NCBI GenBank assembly: GCA_964396375.1 | Contig: CAYNEY010000004.1 | Location: forward strand, 1 to 64,000 | Source: FEN-1139 sp964396375 | Lineage (GTDB): Bacteria > Myxococcota_A > Polyangia > Polyangiales > Polyangiaceae | Reading direction: 5' to 3' | Length of the DNA stretch: 64,000 nt | Part shown: positions 17,595-26,199 of the stretch, piece by piece | How positions within the stretch are numbered: the first letter of the stretch is position 1 | Layout: the number at the start of each line of letters is the position of its first letter | Made by a program: the position numbers and the translations under genes | The notes under the pieces: model-generated | Seen by the model: only the letters and a program-made list of their open reading frames with translations | Told to the model about the DNA's origin: nothing | Databases searched by the model: none

Positions 17595-18595
17595 TGCTGG
17601 CGGATGATCTGGTGTCGGTGGTCGAAGCTCTGCGGTGCGAGGGGCCCCGTCTCGCGGGGTCTGAACTCTTGGTCACCGGAGGTACCGGTTTTTTCGGACA
17701 CTGGCTGGTTGCGAGCCTGATTGCCTTGAATCGGGCTCTCGAGCTTGGTCTTCGGGTGCATGTATTGGCGCGGCGCCCGGAGCGACTCACGATCCGCGAT
17801 CCGGCGTTGGTTCTTCACGCCGGGGATATTCGGGATTTCGAGCTCCCGGCATCCATTCGGCTCCGCTACGTGTTGCACGCGGCGACGGCGGCCAGCGCTG
17901 CATTGAATACCGCCGATCCACTCCAGATGGCATCGGTCACCGCCGATGGGACACGGCACCTGCTTCGGGTGGCCGAGGTTCACGGGGCGGCTCGGGTGCT
18001 CTTTACCAGCTCGGGAGCCGTGTATGGGGAGCATGACACGCCGGCGCTCGAAGAGCAGGCGGCACGAGTCGACCCTCTCGACGTCAAGAACGCCTACGCC
18101 GAAGGTAAACGACTGGCGGAGCTCTACTGTGCGGTCTTCGCTGCCCGCGCAGAACTGGAGGTGGTGGTGGCGCGCTGCTTCGCTTTCGTGGGCCCATTCT
18201 TGCCACTGGACGCTCATTTCGCGATCGGAAACTTCCTCGGCGACGCCTTGGCGAAGCGCCCGATCGAGGTTCGGGGTGATGGAACGGCGCGTCGAACCTA
18301 TCTTTACGCGAGCGATCTCGCGGTCTGGCTGATCAAGCTGCTCTTGGATGGGAGGTCCGGGCGAGCCTACAACGTGGGCTCCGAAGCCGAAGTGTCGGTG
18401 GGAGAGCTGGCGCAGCTGATCGCGGCGGAGACGGGTGGGACGGTGACCGTCCTTGGGCGAGCGTCGAGCGAGCGCCGAGACTACTACGTGCCTTCGACGC
18501 GACGAATTCGCGACGAACTCGGGGTGGCGGAGTCCGTCGGCTTGCGAGATGCACTGCGCCGCACGCTCGACTGGCACCTTAGGAAGAACACATGA
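17591..18595 (+). CDS. NAD-dependent sugar epimerase/dehydratase (extended SDR)
   Basis: 334 residues of the extended short-chain dehydrogenase type. VTGGTGFFGH is the NAD motif at about 29-37. A Ser-rich LFTSSGAVYGE strand and the catalytic tyrosine-lysine pair in VKNAYAEGKRLAELY follow, then RCFAFVGPFLPLD and the usual RTYLYASDLA and YNVGSEAEVSVGELA C-terminal motifs. These point to an NDP-sugar 4-epimerase or 4,6-dehydratase; I cannot say which sugar. ATG codons at 17591 and 17594 are adjacent. It overlaps both flanking genes by 4 bases and so is co-translated with the GT2 and ThDP genes. Confidence 0.9.
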   Translation: MMLADDLVSVVEALRCEGPRLAGSELLVTGGTGFFGHWLVASLIALNRALELGLRVHVLARRPERLTIRDPALVLHAGDIRDFELPASIRLRYVLHAATAASAALNTADPLQMASVTADGTRHLLRVAEVHGAARVLFTSSGAVYGEHDTPALEEQAARVDPLDVKNAYAEGKRLAELYCAVFAARAELEVVVARCFAFVGPFLPLDAHFAIGNFLGDALAKRPIEVRGDGTARRTYLYASDLAVWLIKLLLDGRSGRAYNVGSEAEVSVGELAQLIAAETGGTVTVLGRASSERRDYYVPSTRRIRDELGVAESVGLRDALRRTLDWHLRKNT

Positions 18596-20406
18596 AACTA
18601 CGGGTCGCGGACTACATCGTTGGGCGTCTGGTTGAACTCGGGATCAAGGACGCGTTTCTGGTGACTGGTGGGGGCGCGATGCACCTCAACGACGCCATCG
18701 GCAGGTGCCGATCGCTTCGGCATACCTGCTTTCATCATGAGCAAGCCTGCGCCATGGCCGCTCAGGCGTACTTTAGGCTCTGTGGACGGCCAGCGCTGGT
18801 CAATGTTACCACCGGGCCGGGTGGGACCAACGCGATCACTGGGGTGTATGGAGCCTGGGTGGACTCCGAGGCGATGATCGTCCTCTCGGGACAGGTCAAG
18901 TGGGAGACTTGCGTCAAGAGCACTGGTCTTGCGCTTCGGCAGCTCGGTGATCAAGAGCTGGAGATCACCCGATTGGTCGAACCCATCACCAAGCTGGCCC
19001 GGATGGTCACGGAACCCGAGCGGATCCGCTACGAGCTGGAACGGGCGGTCGTGCTCGCGACCACCGGACGGCCAGGCCCGGTCTGGTTGGACATCCCGAT
19101 GAATGTCCAGGGAGCGTTGATCGACTCCGAGGATTTACCGGGATACGATCCGAGCGAGGACGCGCCGGTCGCCACGGCCGATCTCGACGAGGTGGTGCCG
19201 GAGGTGGCAAGGCTGCTCGGGGAGGCGGAGCGTCCGGTCATTCTCGGCGGCAGCGGGATCCGGATCTCCGGGCAGTACCAGGCGTTCTTTTCCCTGATCG
19301 AAGCGCTGAAGGTGCCGGTGGTGACGGCATTCAACGCCCACGACCTGCTCACCTGGGATCATCCTCTGTACGTAGGACGTCCAGGCACGGTCGGTGACCG
19401 ACCGGGAAACTTCGCCGTTCAGAACGCCGACCTGGTTCTCGTGCTCGGGTGCCGGCTCAATATCCGGCAGATTGGTTATGGCTATGCGACGTTCGCGCGC
19501 GCCGCGCGGATTGTCATGGTGGACATCGATCGCGCCGAGCTCGACAAACCCACGCTCCGACTACACACAGCGATTCACGCTGATCTCTGCACATTTCTCC
19601 CGCGGCTCACCGCGGTGGCGGCCTCAGCGCGGCGCCCGGCTCACCGCGCCTATCTCGACTGGTGCAGGGCGCGTTTGGAGCGCTATCCGGTGGTGAGGCC
19701 CGAGTATCGAACCCGCGAGTGTCCCGTCAACCCGTACCTGTTCGTCGAGGCGCTGTTCGATGTCTTGCCTTTGGATGCTGTGGTGACCACCGCCAATGGT
19801 ACGGCCTGTGTCGTTACCTTTCAGGCCGCGAAGATTCGGGGCAGTCAACGGCTCTTCAGTGACTCGGGGTCGGCTCCGATGGGTTTCGATCTTCCCTCGG
19901 CGATCGGTGCGAGCCTGGCGGGAGAGGGACGTCTGGTCGTAACTCTGGCTGGCGACGGTAGCATCATGATGAATCTGCAGGAGCTGCAGACTGTCGCTAC
20001 GCATCGTCTGAATATCAAGCTCTTCATCCTCAACAACTCCGGCTATCACTCGATTCGGCAGACACAGCGCGCCTTTTTTCCAGACGCACCGATAGGTTTC
20101 GATGCTGATACCGGGGTTGGTTTCCCGGATTTCGGGCGGGTCGCTGCGGCCTTCGGTCTGCCTTTCGAGCGGATCAGTAGCCATTCTGAGCTGTCATCCA
20201 AGCTTGGGTGGGTGATCGAGCAGTCGGGACCGGTGGTCTGTGAGGTGATGCTCGATCCTGAGCAGGCATTTGCTCCGAAGGCCGCGTCCCGTCGCCTCCC
20301 GGATGGTCGCATGGTCTCGTCCCCGCTCGAAGACCTTGCTCCATTTCTCCCACGTGATGAACTGCGCCAGAACTTGCTGATTCCGGCGCTCGAAGACGAT
20401 GCGTAA
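18592..20406 (+). CDS. Thiamine diphosphate-dependent enzyme, acetolactate-synthase-like
   Basis: A 604-residue three-domain ThDP enzyme. The N-terminal Pyr domain carries the cofactor-activating Glu in CFHHEQACAMAAQAYFR (E50). A central Rossmann-like domain includes ERPVILGGSGIRISG, and the C-terminal PP domain has VTLAGDGSIMMNLQELQT followed by LFILNN, the Mg/ThDP site. It sits in a sugar operon, unlike ilvB/ilvI which sit with ilvN/ilvC. ThDP enzymes in this context (for example YerE in yersiniose synthesis) can add a two-carbon unit to a keto sugar; that assignment is only a suggestion. It shares an ATGA with the SDR gene and overlaps the HAD gene by 8 bases. Confidence 0.88.
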   Translation: MKLRVADYIVGRLVELGIKDAFLVTGGGAMHLNDAIGRCRSLRHTCFHHEQACAMAAQAYFRLCGRPALVNVTTGPGGTNAITGVYGAWVDSEAMIVLSGQVKWETCVKSTGLALRQLGDQELEITRLVEPITKLARMVTEPERIRYELERAVVLATTGRPGPVWLDIPMNVQGALIDSEDLPGYDPSEDAPVATADLDEVVPEVARLLGEAERPVILGGSGIRISGQYQAFFSLIEALKVPVVTAFNAHDLLTWDHPLYVGRPGTVGDRPGNFAVQNADLVLVLGCRLNIRQIGYGYATFARAARIVMVDIDRAELDKPTLRLHTAIHADLCTFLPRLTAVAASARRPAHRAYLDWCRARLERYPVVRPEYRTRECPVNPYLFVEALFDVLPLDAVVTTANGTACVVTFQAAKIRGSQRLFSDSGSAPMGFDLPSAIGASLAGEGRLVVTLAGDGSIMMNLQELQTVATHRLNIKLFILNNSGYHSIRQTQRAFFPDAPIGFDADTGVGFPDFGRVAAAFGLPFERISSHSELSSKLGWVIEQSGPVVCEVMLDPEQAFAPKAASRRLPDGRMVSSPLEDLAPFLPRDELRQNLLIPALEDDA

Positions 20407-21031
20407 TATCGTCTTCGATCTCGACGGTACCCTGCTCGACTCGGCCCCCGACATTCTGCGGGTACTCGCCGAGATCCTGAGTGATCACCGGATCGAGCCG
20501 AGGGTGCCAGTTGGTCGCCAGCTGATAGGACCGCCGATCTCGGAGATGCTGGCACAGCTGTTGCCTGAAGCGGAGCGGGAACGACTGCCCGAGTTCCACG
20601 GTGAGTTCCGTCGCCGCTACGATGCGAACAGTCTTCCCGACACCCAGCCCTATCCGCGGATAGTCGAGTGTCTGGAGGTCTTGAAGGCACACGGCTGTCG
20701 ACTGTTCGTAGCCACCAATAAGCCGAAGCATGTGAGCCTTCGCCTGATCGAGCAGCGTCTCGGTGCCCGGTTTGAGAGGTTGGTCACGGTCGACTCTGTT
20801 GCGGGGCGCGTACTCGACAAGCCCGGCATGCTGGCGCTGCTCGGTCTCGATCCGAAAGAATCCGTGATGATCGGCGATCAGCCCGCGGACATCCGCGCGG
20901 GCAAGGAGCTTGGCTTCGCCACGATGGCTGTGCTCTTCGGCTACGGTCGAACGGACGAACTCTGCGCACAATCACCGGATTATACGGTCACTTGTCCGGG
21001 GCTGATCGCGCCAACCCTCGGTTTTCGATGA
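20399..21031 (+). CDS. HAD-superfamily phosphatase (phosphoglycolate-phosphatase-like)
   Basis: 210 residues, HAD subfamily IA with an alpha-helical cap. Motif I is FDLDGTLLDS with both Asp (D7, D9), the motif II/III region is LFVATNKPKHVS with the conserved Lys, and motif IV is VMIGDQPADIRAG. It probably dephosphorylates a sugar phosphate. The start overlaps the ThDP gene by 8 bases, which fixes it as the last member of the GT2-SDR-ThDP-HAD transcript. The 3' end overlaps the convergent NeuB-type gene by 44 bases. A nonulosonate 9-phosphatase role would fit the neighbour, but this is inference. Confidence 0.89.
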   Translation: MRNIVFDLDGTLLDSAPDILRVLAEILSDHRIEPRVPVGRQLIGPPISEMLAQLLPEAERERLPEFHGEFRRRYDANSLPDTQPYPRIVECLEVLKAHGCRLFVATNKPKHVSLRLIEQRLGARFERLVTVDSVAGRVLDKPGMLALLGLDPKESVMIGDQPADIRAGKELGFATMAVLFGYGRTDELCAQSPDYTVTCPGLIAPTLGFR

Positions 21032-22097
21032 CCTCGCGCATCTCGGGCGCGTAGGCGATCAGGCTCTGGCAATGGTCGAGGGTGAGGGGCTGGTGGGCGC
21101 TGATCGGTGCCGCCAAAATCTCACCGGCCACCAGCTCGCGACAGGAGAGCTGGCCCCTCTGCAGCGGGACGGCCAAGTACACATCGCCGCTCTCGAGCGC
21201 GTGGCCCGGTGACAGATCCCTCGCCGCGTAGACTCCGCGCACCAGCCCATCCAGATAGGCGACCTCCTTCTCTGGAAGCCGTCGGCGATCGCTTCCCGGC
21301 CCTCCGCACATGACCTTGGCCTTCTTGAAGGCTCGGAGCCAAGTGTCGATCTGGTCTGGGGTCGAGCAGTAGGGGGAGACCTGATAGCCCTCCTCGGCGA
21401 CGTCGATGTGCCTCTCGAACGTACGTGCTCCCTTCGCGTAACCAATGAACATTGAGGTTTGCCAGTCGCGGTACTCGTGGGTGGAGAGTCCGACGGTGAT
21501 TTCCGGGTACCTATTCCTCAAGAAGTCGATCTGGTTGAGCTCCAGCTCATGATCCTCACTCGGATAGATGGAAACGCAATGGTTGAGCGCGAATGGAATG
21601 CTGCGCCGTGTGAAGAACGTGACCAGATCGTCAAGGTCCTTGACCGAGCTGCCGCCGGACGAAGCGATCACGGGCTTCCGAGTTTTGGCTATCCGTTCGA
21701 TCAAGACCCAATCATTGACGTCCGAGCTGGCGAGCTTGATCAGATCCACGTCGCACTCCACGCAGAAGTCGACGGAGCGCTCGTCAAAAGGCGTGGCCAT
21801 TCTCAGACAACCGTTGGTTCGAATTTCTTCCACCAAGATCAGATAGTCGCGCTCTTGGAGCTGGGTCTCGAGTGTCTTCTTGATGTAGCGGACATCGGTG
21901 CGGTCACGAAAGTCTCGGTGGATGAAGTGCTCGAGGTCGCGAAATTGGAGCTTGATGGCTGCCCGCACGTTGTGAAAACGCGCCACGCGGCCAAACTCAC
22001 GGATAATCCTTTGGCCGCGTTCTAACTTGCCCCAGTGGTTGTTGGCCAGCTCGAGGACGAACAGCTCATCGAAGATGTTGCGGTTGATCGAGGTCAC
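20988..22097 (-). CDS. NeuB-type nonulosonic acid synthase
   Basis: 369 residues, with a TIM-barrel that condenses phosphoenolpyruvate with a sugar to make a nine-carbon sialic-acid-like acid. FVLELANNHWGKLERGQ, LRMATPFDERSVDF, IKLASSDVNDWVLIERIA, PVIASSGGSS, LNHCVSIYPSED, VGLSTHEYRD and ARTFERHIDV follow the NeuB order. A C-terminal antifreeze-like SAF segment (LSPGHALESGDVYLAVPL) is present. ASSDVNDW replaces the usual ASGDLTNLP, so it is a divergent member. No CMP-sialate synthetase is seen in the window. It overlaps the HAD gene end by 44 bases tail to tail. Confidence 0.87.
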   Translation of the reverse strand: MTSINRNIFDELFVLELANNHWGKLERGQRIIREFGRVARFHNVRAAIKLQFRDLEHFIHRDFRDRTDVRYIKKTLETQLQERDYLILVEEIRTNGCLRMATPFDERSVDFCVECDVDLIKLASSDVNDWVLIERIAKTRKPVIASSGGSSVKDLDDLVTFFTRRSIPFALNHCVSIYPSEDHELELNQIDFLRNRYPEITVGLSTHEYRDWQTSMFIGYAKGARTFERHIDVAEEGYQVSPYCSTPDQIDTWLRAFKKAKVMCGGPGSDRRRLPEKEVAYLDGLVRGVYAARDLSPGHALESGDVYLAVPLQRGQLSCRELVAGEILAAPISAHQPLTLDHCQSLIAYAPEMREVIENRGLARSAPDK

Positions 22098-22140
22098 TTG
22101 CCACCCTTACCACAGGCCGGCGATCGGGTGGAAGGGTGGG

Positions 22141-23175
22141 TCAACTCCCACGGTGTAAAAGAACTTCCAGGTTGTCGATGAGCGCCCCGCTCGCAAGGTC
22201 ACGAGCGAAGGCCTGGGCGAGCCGTTCGCTCTGCTTGGTTGCCTCGCGCCAATTGGTGATCCGAGATTTGGGGGCCTTGGCGTGCCTCAAGAAGTCGTTG
22301 CGGCTGGGCAATGTGCTCCCAGGCAGGCGCTCGACATACGCAGTCGATGGCACGATCAAGAGCAGGTGATCGGGGTTTGTTTGGTGTGCAAAGGGAAGGT
22401 AGCGATCGAACCAGCGACTGAGCAGCTCTGGGGTGTGGTGGATCATCACCCACATGCCGTCCGTGGCGGTGTTGCGGCCCAGATGGTACTCTACCAATCC
22501 CCCGTCCAGAAAAGCCTCGCCCGGTGGCTCTCCCAGATGCACCGGGGCCATCCTGCCGGGCACCGAGCCGCTTGCCAAGAGTACCGATACGAGATTCTCG
22601 GGGGTGAGGCGGCGGCGTGGTTCGCTGGTGTCACGAGAGAACACACAGCGTAGAGTCCCCGGCGGATCGGCGGCTGGCGAGAGCCCAGACAAGAGAGCAG
22701 AGCCTAGAAGACCGAGATGACAGCGGTGGTCCGTGTGCTCTAGCAGCCCGCTGACCCGCGTCGCCACCACACGCAATTCCCTCTCCGGGTTCCTCACGAT
22801 GGCCTGCGCCTGGTCGGAGTAAAGTTCGGTCAGAAGCGAGCGGTAGAGAGAGGAAAGCTCCTGTTTGGTCTGGTCCGGTCGTGGGCAGGCGGTGAGGTAG
22901 CGTTCGGTCAGCTCCTCGTGTTTGCTCCTTGGATCCGCGGCGCAGAGGGCGGCCCATCGATATGCCCCGGCCGAGCCTCCGTGGAGCACGAACGCGCGCC
23001 CGTCCTCGTCAGGGCCAATGAGACCGAGGAGCGCGCGATCGAGCGCGGCCCAGCCGAGCCAGCGTGGGCCGGTGGCGGGACCGAGTGCGCCGCGCAAGAT
23101 CCCAGGAAAGAGACCGCGTTTACGGAGGAGAGATGCGGCCTTTCTTCCGGCGAAGTAACGGAGTAAAGGAGCCAT
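22141..23175 (-). CDS. Patatin-like phospholipase family protein
   Basis: A 344-residue protein with a GxSxG nucleophile elbow, LHGGSAGAYRW (Ser about 68), and a plausible catalytic Asp in AFLDGGLVEYHLG, in the arrangement of patatin lipases. The Gly-rich oxyanion loop usually found upstream of the nucleophile is not obvious (DEDGRAFVLHGGSAG), so activity is uncertain. LVSVLLASGSVPGRMAPV resembles the patatin segment around the third block. It lies 43 bases downstream of neuB's start on the same strand. Only 16 bases separate its start from that of the divergent lipoprotein, so the promoters must reach into each other's genes or one start is wrong. Confidence 0.65.
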   Translation of the reverse strand: MAPLLRYFAGRKAASLLRKRGLFPGILRGALGPATGPRWLGWAALDRALLGLIGPDEDGRAFVLHGGSAGAYRWAALCAADPRSKHEELTERYLTACPRPDQTKQELSSLYRSLLTELYSDQAQAIVRNPERELRVVATRVSGLLEHTDHRCHLGLLGSALLSGLSPAADPPGTLRCVFSRDTSEPRRRLTPENLVSVLLASGSVPGRMAPVHLGEPPGEAFLDGGLVEYHLGRNTATDGMWVMIHHTPELLSRWFDRYLPFAHQTNPDHLLLIVPSTAYVERLPGSTLPSRNDFLRHAKAPKSRITNWREATKQSERLAQAFARDLASGALIDNLEVLLHRGS

Positions 23176-23191
23176 GTGCTAGGGTAGCCCC

Positions 23192-23788
23192 ATGCTTATC
23201 AGAGGCGCTGGTACATTACTACTCGGGCTGACCTTGGCGTTGGGGTGCAAGGAGGATGCGTCCGCGGAGGGCACAGACCAGCCTCCGGTCGAGGGAGAGA
23301 GTTTGCCCGATGGGGATGGCTGTGAGCCCGCGCCGAGCGATGCCGAAGGAGCGCGTGAGGCATGGGAAGCCTTCTTGGTTTGGCATGCGAACAACGCCGA
23401 GGCCTGCGGCGTGAGCGACACCTGGCCAAGCTACGATTGCGCGATTGTGGCCTACGATCCACGGCGCATCGCTGAGTTCTCCGCGTGCCTCATGGCAGAT
23501 GGTTGCAATACTATCTCCGCGGAAGACCGGTGTCTGGTCGATCCTTCGACGCGGAGCAGTGAGGAACTCGAAGCAAGCTTGGTCGATGAACTCGCCTGGC
23601 TCGAGGAAAACTGCTTCCCCAAGGCGGAAGAGTGTGGGGTGAGTGACGACCTGTGCGGGGCGCTGATCACGGCTGTGGTGCGGCCTGAACTCCGCTGTGC
23701 GCTCCGTACGTGTCTAGCGGGGCCCTGTGATGAGATCGAGGCCTGCGCCGACGGGCTGTTCTCAGAGTTCGCTGCCTGTAGCCAGTGA
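23192..23788 (+). CDS. Cysteine-rich secreted lipoprotein
   Basis: 198 residues. The leader MLIRGAGTLLLGLTLALGCKE ends in a lipobox (LALGC, Cys at 19). An acidic linker (EGTDQPPVEGESLPDGDGC) and a domain with many paired cysteines (CALRTCLAGPCDEIEACADG and others) follow. I do not recognise the fold, but such Cys-rich lipoproteins are common in myxobacteria, and a similar gene lies just downstream on the other strand (23791-24270). The stop is 2 bases from that convergent gene's stop. Confidence 0.72.
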   Translation: MLIRGAGTLLLGLTLALGCKEDASAEGTDQPPVEGESLPDGDGCEPAPSDAEGAREAWEAFLVWHANNAEACGVSDTWPSYDCAIVAYDPRRIAEFSACLMADGCNTISAEDRCLVDPSTRSSEELEASLVDELAWLEENCFPKAEECGVSDDLCGALITAVVRPELRCALRTCLAGPCDEIEACADGLFSEFAACSQ

Positions 23789-23790
23789 GG

Positions 23791-24270
23791 CTACCGAGTT
23801 GCGATGGGGAGTGAGTCGGTGTCACAGGGGCAGTCGTTGGCCCCGAGGCAGGTGAGGGTTTCCATGACGATGACCAGCGCTTCGGGATCATCGGTCAGCG
23901 CGAGCAGTGCCGGCTGACACTCCGAGACCGCGAGGCATTCAGCACCCGAGCAGCCGCTCTGCACGAGGCAGGACAGAGCATCCAGGCAAGGGGCAGACAG
24001 GGCGCAGGCCACCGCGGTCGACCCACAGCTCTGGCAGAGACATCCGAGGCAAGTGTCCTGAGGGAGTGCCGTGCACACGGTGTCGACGAGCTGGTCAATG
24101 TCTTCATCAGGGACTTCGGCTGGTGCCTGTTCGGATCCCCCACCACCTTTCGTATCTGAACTTCCCGATCGTCCCCCGAGCGACAGATCCGCGAGGTCTT
24201 CCTCCACCGTGCGTCCGCCGCAGGCCAAGGCCACGAGCATAATGCCGATCACCAGAGAGTAGGGTCTCAT
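23791..24270 (-). CDS. Cysteine-rich secreted lipoprotein
   Basis: 159 residues. The signal MRPYSLVIGIMLVALACGG has a clear ALAC lipobox, then a Gly/Ser linker (GGRSGSSDTKGGGGSEQA). A compact domain with about 15 cysteines holds CLGCLCQSCGS, CLVQSGCSGAEC and CLGANDCPCDTD, probably a disulfide-stabilised module outside the cytoplasm. The reading frame extends 80 codons upstream without signal-like sequence; ATG 24270 gives the lipoprotein. It converges on the Cys-rich gene at 23192-23788; the two may be distant paralogues, since both have Cys-rich C-terminal domains with CL/DxLxC spacing. Confidence 0.75.
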   Translation of the reverse strand: MRPYSLVIGIMLVALACGGRTVEEDLADLSLGGRSGSSDTKGGGGSEQAPAEVPDEDIDQLVDTVCTALPQDTCLGCLCQSCGSTAVACALSAPCLDALSCLVQSGCSGAECLAVSECQPALLALTDDPEALVIVMETLTCLGANDCPCDTDSLPIATR

Positions 24271-24460
24271 CGGGGGTGCTCCCAGAATACCACGCCCCGA
24301 GACGGCGGGTGGGTCAGGCTTGGGGGCGTGTGACAGGGCAAGACGGGACAAATGGCTCGCTTTTCCGACAGTTGAGGCACGAAGAGGGGTCTGGCACCGT
24401 TTGGGGCAGGCAGCGCTCGGACCGGTTGCTGGTGGGAGGGGAAGATGGCACACCCGCCCT

Positions 24461-24784
24461 ATGTCGCAGCCCGAACGATTCGAAAACGTGACCGCCCTCA
24501 CCCGGGCCAACGTCTATTTCGATGGTAAGGTTGTCAGCCACACCCTGCTCTTTCCCGACGGGTCGCGAAAGACACTGGGGCTGATCTTCCCTGGATCGTA
24601 CCATTTTGGGACGGCCGCCCCTGAGAAGATGGAAATCATCGCGGGCCAATGTCGCGTGACGCTCGATGGCACGAACGAAACCGTGAGCCATGCCGCCGGT
24701 TCTGCTTTTCGCGTGGCAAAAAATAGCGGTTTTACTATCGAGATCGCTGAAGGCATCGCCGAGTACGTCTGTTCCTTCGAGTGA
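24461..24784 (+). CDS. ppnP: Pyrimidine/purine nucleoside phosphorylase
   Basis: A 107-residue cupin-fold enzyme (DUF1255) that splits nucleosides with phosphate to give free bases. The length and family pattern fit: FENVTALTRANVYFDGKVVSHT near the N-terminus, LGLIFPGSYHFGTAAPEKMEI and FRVAKNSGFTIEI toward the end. ATG 24461 is at the family start. The TGA stop overlaps the next start (GTG at 24781), so the membrane protein downstream may be translated with it. Confidence 0.93.
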   Translation: MSQPERFENVTALTRANVYFDGKVVSHTLLFPDGSRKTLGLIFPGSYHFGTAAPEKMEIIAGQCRVTLDGTNETVSHAAGSAFRVAKNSGFTIEIAEGIAEYVCSFE

Positions 24785-25194
24785 CCATGCGGAGCTTCGC
24801 TCGCTCGTTCACCTTGGCTCTGGCAGTTGCCCTGCTCATCCTCGGGATTACGCGCGGTAGGGTCGAGTTCGTCCTTGCTTCCCTGATCGCTTTTGCCGTG
24901 GTCATGCTTGTCTTTCCGAAGCCGATTCGGAAGGGTGCACCACCAGCCGCCGTACCCGAGCGGGACGATATGCCACAGTCACCGGAGCCTGTGCTGAGGA
25001 GGACTCGCTGCACGCAGACCGGGCGGATTGTGACGGATCCGCGGGCCGAGGGCCACGACTGCCCGGAGCACACGGAACTCGCGAAAAATGGGGGGAGATT
25101 TCGCGCGGAGGAACTTCGCAACGCCAAACGACCGGGGTTCCCCCATGGTCGCTACTGCTGCGATGAGTGCAAGTGGGTGCGCGACCCGCTCTAG
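24781..25194 (+). CDS. Small membrane protein with cysteine/histidine C-terminal tail
   Basis: 137 residues of unknown function. Two N-terminal transmembrane helices (SFTLALAVALLILGIT and FVLASLIAFAVVMLVF) precede a cytosolic tail with RRTRCTQTGRIV, GHDCPEHT and GRYCCDECKW, which may bind zinc through Cys and His. GTG 24781 couples it to ppnP by overlap; ATG 24787, two codons on, is an equally good start. No homologue comes to mind. Codon use looks like its neighbours, so it is likely a real gene. Confidence 0.7.
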   Translation: MTMRSFARSFTLALAVALLILGITRGRVEFVLASLIAFAVVMLVFPKPIRKGAPPAAVPERDDMPQSPEPVLRRTRCTQTGRIVTDPRAEGHDCPEHTELAKNGGRFRAEELRNAKRPGFPHGRYCCDECKWVRDPL

Positions 25195-25357
25195 AGCGGA
25201 AGCTGAGCGCCGAGGTCGCCCTTCAGTGGTACTGGATTTCCCCTGGCTGACCTGGTTTGCCCAGGGTTGGCTGTGCTGATCGGCACTCGCGTGCTCGAGC
25301 GATTGACAGCCAGCCGAAGTCGTATAAGAGCATCTTTTCTCGAAGGAGTAGGATGTC

Positions 25358-26134
25358 ATGAAGCACTTTTCGATTCTTGTCCTGGTTTCGGTCGGCGCGA
25401 TTGTCTCCGCGTGCGGAGGTTCCGGCGCGGGAGCCGATGCGAGTTCGCCCACGAAGAAGCCGGTCAAGCAGCTTCCTCAGAACAAGGCCTTCGTGAGCAC
25501 CGGGACCAACCAGTTTACCCTCGGCGCGAAGAAGTGCACGGTGACGGAGCTTATCGAGGACGGGGAGGACAACAACAATCAGGTGATGGTGAAGGACAAC
25601 CGCAATGGCTACATCTACAGCTTTGCGGACACCAACGGCACCACTGTGTCTCCCGAGCTGGGTGCGACCTTCGCGCAGACGCCGGGTGGCGCCGAGGGTT
25701 CAGGTTACGCAGCGTGCGTGAAGGGAAAGGTTGCCCTTGCCGCCATTGCCTACGCGGGCCTCGGCTTCAACTTGACCGATCCCGAAGGCCAGACCGATCT
25801 ATCGAAGTACGATGGCATCGCCTTCCGCGCGCGGCGTGGTGCTGACTCGACGCAGAAGCTCCGACTCAAGGTGCCCGATGTCGCCACGCACCCGAGTGGC
25901 GGAGTCTGTACGGACAAGTGCTTCAATGATTTCGGCGCCGACGTGGTGCTTACCGAGGAGTGGCAGCAGTTTTTGGTTCCATTCTCCGAGATGACGCAGA
26001 TGAGCGGTTGGGGCGACCCTCGTCCGGCCAACATCGACGCCACCAAGATCTACTCCCTGCAGTTCCAAGTCTTGCAGAAGGACATGGCCTTCGACATCTG
26101 TGTCGACGACGTTGCCTTCATCAAGTGTGAGTAG
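25358..26134 (+). CDS. CBM11/CIA30-like carbohydrate-binding lipoprotein
   Basis: 258 residues. The leader MKHFSILVLVSVGAIVSACGG has a SAC lipobox (Cys 19). After a short linker comes a single beta-jelly-roll domain: VTELIEDGEDNNN near the start, LGFNLTD, KYDGIAFRARRGAD, QKLRLKVPD, EEWQQFLVPFSEM and SLQFQVLQKDMAFDICVDDVAFI at the end. This resembles CBM11 or CIA30-type galactose-binding folds in secreted cellulases, so a polysaccharide-binding or scaffold role is plausible. The ATG follows a CGAAGGAGTAGG ribosome-binding site. It converges on the DAHP synthase gene across a hairpin. Confidence 0.8.
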   Translation: MKHFSILVLVSVGAIVSACGGSGAGADASSPTKKPVKQLPQNKAFVSTGTNQFTLGAKKCTVTELIEDGEDNNNQVMVKDNRNGYIYSFADTNGTTVSPELGATFAQTPGGAEGSGYAACVKGKVALAAIAYAGLGFNLTDPEGQTDLSKYDGIAFRARRGADSTQKLRLKVPDVATHPSGGVCTDKCFNDFGADVVLTEEWQQFLVPFSEMTQMSGWGDPRPANIDATKIYSLQFQVLQKDMAFDICVDDVAFIKCE

Positions 26135-26140
26135 CCGTGC

Positions 26141-26182
26141 GAGGTTCGGTGCCGTGATCAAAGGGTTGCGGCACCGAATCTC
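26141..26182. terminator. Strong hairpin between convergent lipoprotein and DAHP synthase genes
   Basis: Bases 26141-26154 pair with 26169-26182 in a near-perfect 14-bp stem around a 14-base loop. It lies 7 bases after the lipoprotein stop and 18 bases before the aroF-type stop. There is no T-run on either side, so it may be a transcript-stabilising hairpin or a weak bidirectional terminator. Confidence 0.55.
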
Positions 26183-26199
26183 GGCTCTTGCTGCACTCC

